A stretch of DNA of 64,000 bases from Babylonia areolata. Lineage: Eukaryota > Mollusca > Gastropoda > Neogastropoda > Buccinidae. The notes beneath the pieces were generated by a model. The model had not been told where the DNA came from, ran no database searches, and saw only the letters and a list, made by a program, of their open reading frames with translations. How positions within the stretch are numbered: the stretch's first letter is position 1; each line of letters opens with the position of its first letter. Of the stretch, positions 58,241 to 64,000 are shown piece after piece. Made by a program: the position numbers and the translations under genes. Location of the stretch: positions 4,442,441-4,506,440 of the forward strand of contig NC_134897.1 of assembly GCF_041734735.1 (NCBI RefSeq), read 5' to 3'.

Positions 58241-59870
58241 AATTCATGATATATTTCTATCATATCAATATCAAGGCGTGCAGGTCTGACAAGGCCTTTT
58301 GCCCGCTTGAAGTGGGAAAGAAAAAGAGAGCCCCCACATATGACTGGTTCATTTTTCAACATTGAATGCGCAATGCTTGAAAAACCAAGAAATATCTAGA
58401 TGAGTTTTGTGTTTAAACTTCTGTAAATGAATGTCAAGATAATTTTTAAATGTCTTCACTGTTCCTGCGGAAACAACGTGACAAATTATTCCAAACATTT
58501 GTTACTCTGTTAGTAAAGAAATGTGCAAATGTGGAAGTTTTTACTGAAACTTTTAACAGGTTGTAGGAATGGCCTCTTGTAGCAGTGTCCTCGTTCAATG
58601 TAAACAGAGTTTCTAGTTCTGCTGTCATATAATCCTCGAGTCATTTTATACATCTCTATTAAAGCGCCACGCAGTCTGAAGTGCTTGCAGCCTATTTTCA
58701 TAGACCGTATCAGTAAAGCCAGTGATTCTTTTAGTAAATCTTCGTTGAACATTTTCAATACTGTATATGTTTCACTAGGCCAGTATTCCAAACAACATTC
58801 CCATATTCTAAGACTGGCCTGACTAATGACTTAAATAATGGCACCATAATGTCTTTACTTTTACACTGTATATTCCCAACTAACATTCCAGTCAACCTAT
58901 TGGCTTTTTTTTTTTTTTAATGGTTTCATTAACATGAACATCAAAAGAGAGATCAGAGTCAACAATGACTCCAAGATCTCTCTCCGATGAAGTCTCCTGC
59001 AAATCGGTACCATCCATATAATACTTATAATGTGGATTATTCCTGCCTACGTGTAAAACTTTACATTTATTGCTATTGAATTTAATTTGCCATCTATCAG
59101 TCCAGTGTGCTAACTTTTCAAACGTGACCAGTGGAATTCCTCAAGGCAGCATTCTTGGTCCCATTCTTTTTGTAGCTTCAATCTACCAACATCAGAATCT
59201 ACTTCCTCATAGATCTTTGTATCATCTGTGAAGATTTTCACAAAACGGTCTAGTATATCAGGCATGTCATTTATATAACATACAAAGAGTGTGGGCCCCA
59301 AGATGCTGCCTTGAGGAACACCACTACTCACCTTAACAGGACACGATGACTCAGTCCCTGCTGATATATACTGTGTTCTCTCATATAAGAAGTCTTTTAT
59401 CCATTCCAACAAATTACCGCAAATACCGTTCCCTTGTAATTTAACAATTAACCTATCATGTGGAACTTTATCGAACGCACGCTTTCTGTAAGTCCACATG
59501 AATTGCATCCATTGGTTTATTGTTTTCAAGTGACTGCATTCAGTCATGTAAAGTATTCAGCAACTGAGTCACACAGGTTCTACCACTGGTAAAGCCAAAC
59601 TGATAATCAGACAATAAGTCGTTATCAATCAAATGTTTATTCAAAGTGTCACGTATGAAACTTTCAAAGACTTTACAAATAACCGATGTCAAACTTACTG
59701 GTCGATAGTTTCCAGGGTCTTGTTTGTCACCATTCTTAAATATTGGTTTTACTTCTGCTACTTTCTGCCATTGATTATTTTGCATTTTCTGGTCTGTATC
59801 TCTTCTCATGAACAGCAAGGCTACGGTCAGCTTACTGACAATTTTTAGACAAGTTTTAACTTGTGACATT
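58240..59870 (-). mobile_element. CR1-type LINE, 5'-truncated, several breaks, with a 55-bp foreign patch
   Basis: Minus-strand frames give GNYRPVSLTSVICKVFESFI and FGFTSGRTCVTQLLNTLHD (59869-59540), KRAFDKVPHDRLIVKLQGNG, SSGVPQGSILGPTLFVCYIN and FTDDTKIYEE (59547-59190), a thumb near 59100-58920 (NSNKCKVLHVGRNNPHYKY), then LIRSMKIGCKHFRLRGALIE and the C-terminus. Frames change at least four times. The catalytic box reads FTDD in place of FADD. Same family as 37780-38610. At 59119-59173 it holds a 55-bp insert copied from another LINE. Confidence 0.8.
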
Positions 59871-59914
59871 GTTCAAAATGCATGTTCATTTATCCTCACT
59901 CTCTCTCTCTCTCG

Positions 59915-59964
<50 letters not shown>

Positions 59965-60179
59965 ACTGATGCAAAGTCCGAGTCAATAAATGATGCCTAA
60001 CATTAACTCTGAAAGAGATTTCAAGATGTATAGAAAGAACAAAGTGTATCTTATTTTCTTATGAGGAGTCTTTACATAATGGACATATCAGATCAGACAG
60101 AGCTACACTATCCTGAAAGAGAGACTCAGAGGGGGAGAAAGTGAGTGAGAGTAAAAAAGAGAGCAGATGACAGTTTGCA
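59871..60179. other. Spacer with compound microsatellite
   Basis: (CT)n, (CG)n and (CA)n in a row at 59898-59962 between two LINEs of opposite strand. No gene. Confidence 0.6.
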
Positions 60180-61955
60180 GTCACTGAGGTGCTTTTTTCC
60201 ATTCCGAATGTACTTCCTTAATTCGCTCATGACAAAAAGTTCAAAATTTTTCAGATATCAATGGAAGAAGTCACGAAACTACTGGCTGGTCTACACACAG
60301 GCAAAGCACCAGGACCTGACCGGAGGGACTGCCACTTATCATCTTAGCTAAATCAGCAGACGAATTAGCAGAACCTCTTGCACATCTCTTTAGAAAGAGT
60401 CTAGACAGTGGGCACATCCCAGACGAATTGAAATGTGCATTTGTAACGCCAGTCTTTAAGAAAGGGAGCAAACTGCATGCCAGAAGTTATCGTCCAGTTA
60501 GCCTAACTTGCCGCATTGTCTGCAAAATAATGGAGAAACTAGTAAGAGAACAAATTATAGAGCACCAACTGCGCAACCAACTGATCAGCAGAGAACAACA
60601 TGATTTTGTACCTGGCTGTTCTTATATAACACAGTTAATGGAAGCCATGGATGAGTGGACCAAAATCTTAGATGATGGTGGCAGTGTAGATATCATCTAC
60701 ATGGATTACCAGAAGGCCTTTGACTCAGTACCTCATAGCAGACTGTTGATAAAAGTAGCAGCTCTTGGAATCCGGGGCAAAGTATTGGACTGGATCTCTG
60801 ATTTCCTGACTGGCAGACACCGACAGGTAGTTGTCAATGAAACACATTCATCAGAAGCAAACGTGACCAGTGGAATTCCTCAAGGCAGCATTCTTGGTCC
60901 CATTCTTTTTGTCATTTTCAGCAACGATCTCCCTAGAAACGTGAAAAGCAACGTACAGAAGTTTGCTGACGACACAAAGCTCTGTGCCAGGACCAACACT
61001 GACCAAGGCCCTCAAGACCAACTGGATGATCTGGACCAACCACACTGAGAACTGGACAAACAAATGGCACCTCCGATTCCACCCACAGAAGTGCTGTGTC
61101 CTCAAATTGGGAGGGAACAAATCCGACGGATGCCAGTGCGAAATACAACATGAAAGCCAGTGACACAAATGGAAGTGAGTCACAACTGACTCTGGCAGAA
61201 AGTCAGGTCGAGAAGGACCTAGGAGTATTTAATCAGTAATGATAGTGGACTATCCTTCAGGGAACAGATCGCACAGTCTACAGCAAAAGCAAACAGAATT
61301 ATTGGCATTATTCGATGATCCTTTGACTACCTGACAAACAATCCTTTGTACAACTATACAAGGCTTTTGTCCTACCACTATTGGAATATGGTCACTGTGC
61401 CTGGCAGCCACAGCAGAAAACATTGTGCAGCGAAATAGAGGATGTGCAGCGCCGAGCAACAAAGCTGTTGTCATCCCTGAAGGATAAACCATATCAGGAG
61501 ACACTGAAAATCCTGATACTGCCAAGCCTAGACCATCGACGTCACCGAGGGGATATGACTGAGGTGTGCAAATACCTCTAGGGTTGTTACAAAGTCAAAC
61601 TGTCGAAGTTTGAGCTTGCCTGCGGAAGACATCTACGAGGGCACAGCCTCAAACTCCAGAAAAACCGACACAGGCTCAACATCAGAGGAAATTTGTTCTC
61701 AAACAGGGTTGTTTGGAACAGTTTGCCCAACAACGTCGTACCTGCTCCTTCCATAAACTCTTAAGAATCGACTCGATTGCCACTAGAAAAAAAATTGCCC
61801 ACTTTGTAATGACCAAGATTATAAGGTGAACTAAGACCGGCCTTCACTATTGCTCCATACGCCAGCCACGCATGCTGAGAAGTAGTTAATATGCACAGAA
61901 CGACGAACAAGCCTTTTAACGGGGCCTCAAACGTCGTACAAGTCAAGTCAAGTCA
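60180..61955 (+). mobile_element. CR1-type LINE, 5'-truncated, AAGTC tail
   Basis: Plus-strand copy of the same family as 25221-29780. Frame 60428-61048 encodes the reverse transcriptase: FVTPVFKKGSK, RSYRPVSLTC, DGGSVDIIYMDYQKAFDSV, NVTSGIPQGSILGPILFVIF and the intact palm KFADDTKLC. The thumb continues in other frames (LEYGHCAWQPQQKTLCSEIE, VQRRATKLLSSLKDKPY). It ends in CAAGTCAAGTCAAGTCA at 61939-61955. Frame changes near 60330, 61030 and 61200-61380, and a stop near 61580. Confidence 0.85.
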
Positions 61956-62544
61956 TGACCACTGGTATGGATCGGAGAAACTGACATTTCCCTTTTGCCT
62001 CGAAGGTGCGTATACCTTATTTCCATTTTGCGTGTACCGGTTATGCAGCGTTTCTGCTGCGGTAAAAGATTCTAAGTCAGCATGCAGGTTTCTGGAAAGC
62101 CTACCGACTGACGAAATGTCAATCAGCTTAACAAAACAGCTCCTCATAGTTGTTCACTGACAACAGTTCATTATATCGCAACGGCCTAGCCGCTGTTACT
62201 GGGGTAACCGGTTGATGCAATCAACCGAATCTTTCCCCATTTGAACATTTCTCGGAATTTCAGGCAGAATGAGATGGTTACCTATTTGCAAATATTCATT
62301 AGTGCCAGCAGTCATTTTTGGAAATGTCTTCATGAAATTTTGTGACATTTTCGGAAATAACTGCTTTCCTGAACTGACTGTTACAACTGCACACAAAACA
62401 CCGAAACAGCAGAAGCAACTAACCCACGCCCTTCCTCGACTGATCAGCTCAGCGATATTATCAATGAACAAGCCTCTTTCGGTGGATAAACAAAGGTGTG
62501 ACACATGCTCTCCAGTGGCTGTCATCTATTCATACGCCTAGAAA
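61956..62544. other. Gene-free stretch
   Basis: No gene recognised; short frames on both strands lack domains. Confidence 0.45.
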
Positions 62545-62760
62545 TCAACATGCCATGATTCTGACTGACTCCATGAACCCCTTACAAAAATGAACAAGTG
62601 AAATGGGGAGCCCAGAGAGGTATGACGCAATGCGCAACTTTCGAAGCTTACATGGTCATACTGGTCCGAACATGCAGGGTAAAGGGAAACGAGCGCGCTG
62701 ACAAGCTAGCTAGCTGGCAATGCAACAACGAGCGGTCTACATATGAGAAAATAAGAAATC
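62545..62760 (+). pseudogene. LINE RNase H remnant
   Basis: Translated pieces ILTDSMNPL, KWGAQRG-like WNGEPR, and VKGNERADKLAS match the family pattern ILTDSM..L..GMG.P, then GHAGVKGNERADRLAS of LINE-type RNase H domains. Frames change at least twice within 200 bp. It is cut off on the right by the SINE at 62793. Confidence 0.55.
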
Positions 62761-62792
62761 CAAAGAAAAGTAAAAGAGTACCTGCAAAGTAT

Positions 62793-62902
62793 CAGTAGCT
62801 CAAGGAGGCGTCACTGCGTTCGGTCAAATCCATATACGCTACACCACATCTGCCAAGCAGATCCCTGACCAGCAGCGTAACCCAACGGGCTTAGTCAGGC
62901 CT
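62793..62902 (-). repeat. Short SINE, third copy
   Basis: Inverse-oriented copy of the element at 30169-30289; the minus strand reads GGCCTGACTAAGCCCGTTGG to CTCCTTGAGCTACTG. The (CTGAAA)n tail is almost absent. Confidence 0.75.
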
Positions 62903-63324
62903 TGAGGAAAAAAATTAAAATAAAATAAAATAATAATTTGTTTTTTAAATAAATAAACAAACAAAAAATAACACTAAAAATAAATAAAATAAAATAAAGT
63001 AAAAATAACAACAACAAAAAAAGAAAAAGAAAAAAAAAAGAAGTAAAAGTTACATATATAAAGAAAGATAAACACATAAAAATACTACTACTAATAATAA
63101 ATATTTAAAAAGCACAGAATCTTGATTTAAGTCAAGTCTACGCGCGCGCGCGCGCGTGCACACACACACAAACACAGATAAATAGCAAATAAATGTAAAA
63201 CATGCAGACAAGTTTCAAGTTTTAATTATCCTTTCACTCCTATTGGAGTATGGAGGATTACTGCAAAATAATCTTTTCATGCCCAGAACAAACATTTCCA
63301 AATACACAACAATATCGCATGAAA
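62903..63324. other. A-rich gene-free stretch with microsatellites
   Basis: (AAATA)-like A-rich low-complexity DNA at 62906-63110 and (CG)n/(CA)n at 63141-63168. No gene. Confidence 0.6.
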
Positions 63325-63462
63325 GTTGAGAAAACACAAATGTCTTTTAACTCCAAAAGTATAAATAGGCAACATTTGCAAATCTAATCATCTGTTGAGA
63401 AAACACAAATGTCTTTTAACTCCAAAAGTATAACTAGGCAACATTTGCAAATCTAATCATCT
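63325..63462. repeat. Tandem duplication, two 69-bp units
   Basis: 63325-63393 and 63394-63462 are direct copies differing at one base near the TATAAATAGG/TATAACTAGG site by eye. Each starts GTTGAGAAAACACAAATG and includes CATTTGCAAATCTAATCA. A recent duplication. Confidence 0.85.
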
Positions 63463-63745
63463 TACTTACAGCTAAAATGACTTTTTTGCCTCCTTTGAGC
63501 ATATTACAAAAAATTAAAAACTGATTTTGGAGACAAATATTTTTTACGAACATACCTATTTCGTAACTGATCATAATTGTGACATTCCATTATAAAATGA
63601 AACTAACCACCAACCACAGACATGTTACAAACCTTACAAAGCCGTAACTCTCGTGATATGCCTTTGTGTCTCCCTGTTTATATTTCCAGCTTATGATTAC
63701 TACTTCGAAACCTGAAGAAGCTGATAACGTAATTATCAGGCATCA
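63463..63745. other. Gene-free stretch
   Basis: AT-rich; no gene recognised before the LINE at the right edge. Confidence 0.4.
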
Positions 63746-64000
63746 TTCATTCATTTTGCCCATCGCTCCTGGTGGAACATAGGCCATCGACGACCCCTCG
63801 CCATCGCACTCTGTTCTGGGCTGTTCTGGCCATTTTAGTCCAGTTGGTCCCTTGCTGCTTCAGCTCTACCTCGGTATCTCGCCTCCAGCTGTTGCGAGCC
63901 CGGCCTCTCTTCCTCTTTCCCTGCGGGTTCCAGGTCAGGGCTCAGCGTGTGATGCTGGACGCTGGCTTCCTGAGGGTGTGTCCGATCCAGCCCCACTTCC
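63746..64000 (-). mobile_element. LINE 3' end running off the window
   Basis: The minus strand encodes WIGHTLRKPAS, then LTWNPQGKRKRGRARNSWRR, then RVRWRGVVDGLCSTRS and a stop, the C-terminus of a LINE reverse transcriptase type widespread in invertebrates. It is followed by an ATGA repeat (ATCATTCATTCATT on the plus strand at 63743-63758) as 3' tail. The rest lies beyond base 64000. Confidence 0.75.

Overview
This is a window of animal nuclear DNA, most likely from a lophotrochozoan and probably a marine snail. Three host genes with canonical GT-AG introns lie in a matrix of LINEs, tRNA-headed SINEs, DNA-transposon relics and microsatellites. The gastropod guess rests on remembered repeat families, not on a search. 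There are no operons, CRISPR arrays or prokaryotic genes.

Host genes. (1) A divergent FEM1-like gene (CUL2 ubiquitin-ligase substrate receptor) runs on the minus strand. Two coding exons are visible (about 455-1028 and 14924-15252); the C-terminal exons lie off the left edge and the N-terminal ankyrin exons were not found. (2) A complete, intronless LARP6 gene sits at 38976-40397 on the plus strand. (3) A complete four-exon MFSD3 (SLC33-type major facilitator) gene lies on the minus strand, 57652 down to 50596. The three genes have no obvious shared pathway; the neighbourhood looks like ordinary synteny.

The dominant feature is 1082-13774: a tandem array of one LTR retroelement, LTR-int-LTR-int-LTR-int-LTR, period 3613-3614 bp. 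It sits inside the FEM1-like intron, antisense to the gene, starting only 53 bp from the splice acceptor. The LTR (1853 bp) is longer than the internal part (1760 bp). The internal part holds a single 418-residue Gag-like ORF and no pol. A 4-bp target duplication flanks the whole array, not each unit, and copies are almost identical by eye, so the array is young. It resembles the gag-only non-autonomous elements described in plants and is the best candidate here for something little described.

Region by region: 0-1 kb FEM1-like exon; 1-13.8 kb LTR array; 14.9-15.3 kb FEM1-like exon; 15.3-24.9 kb LINE relics, a purine tract and a tRNA-like relic; 25.1-29.9 kb a piggyBac-like shell (TTAA, 14-bp inverted repeats) filled by a nearly full CR1-type LINE whose ORF1 has a PHD-like finger and which itself holds a smaller LINE insertion; 30.2 kb a SINE with an 11-bp target duplication; 31.8-36.3 kb an L1/Tx1-type LINE split by a pogo/Tigger transposon; 37.4-37.6 kb a CpG- and E-box-rich candidate promoter; 38.9-42.5 kb LARP6 with two large inverted repeats downstream; 42.6-50 kb SINEs and an L2-like LINE; 50.6-57.7 kb MFSD3 with an 861-bp tRNA-headed retroposon in an intron; 58.2-64 kb three LINE relics, a SINE and an RNase H relic.

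All boundaries were read by eye; no alignments or database searches were run.
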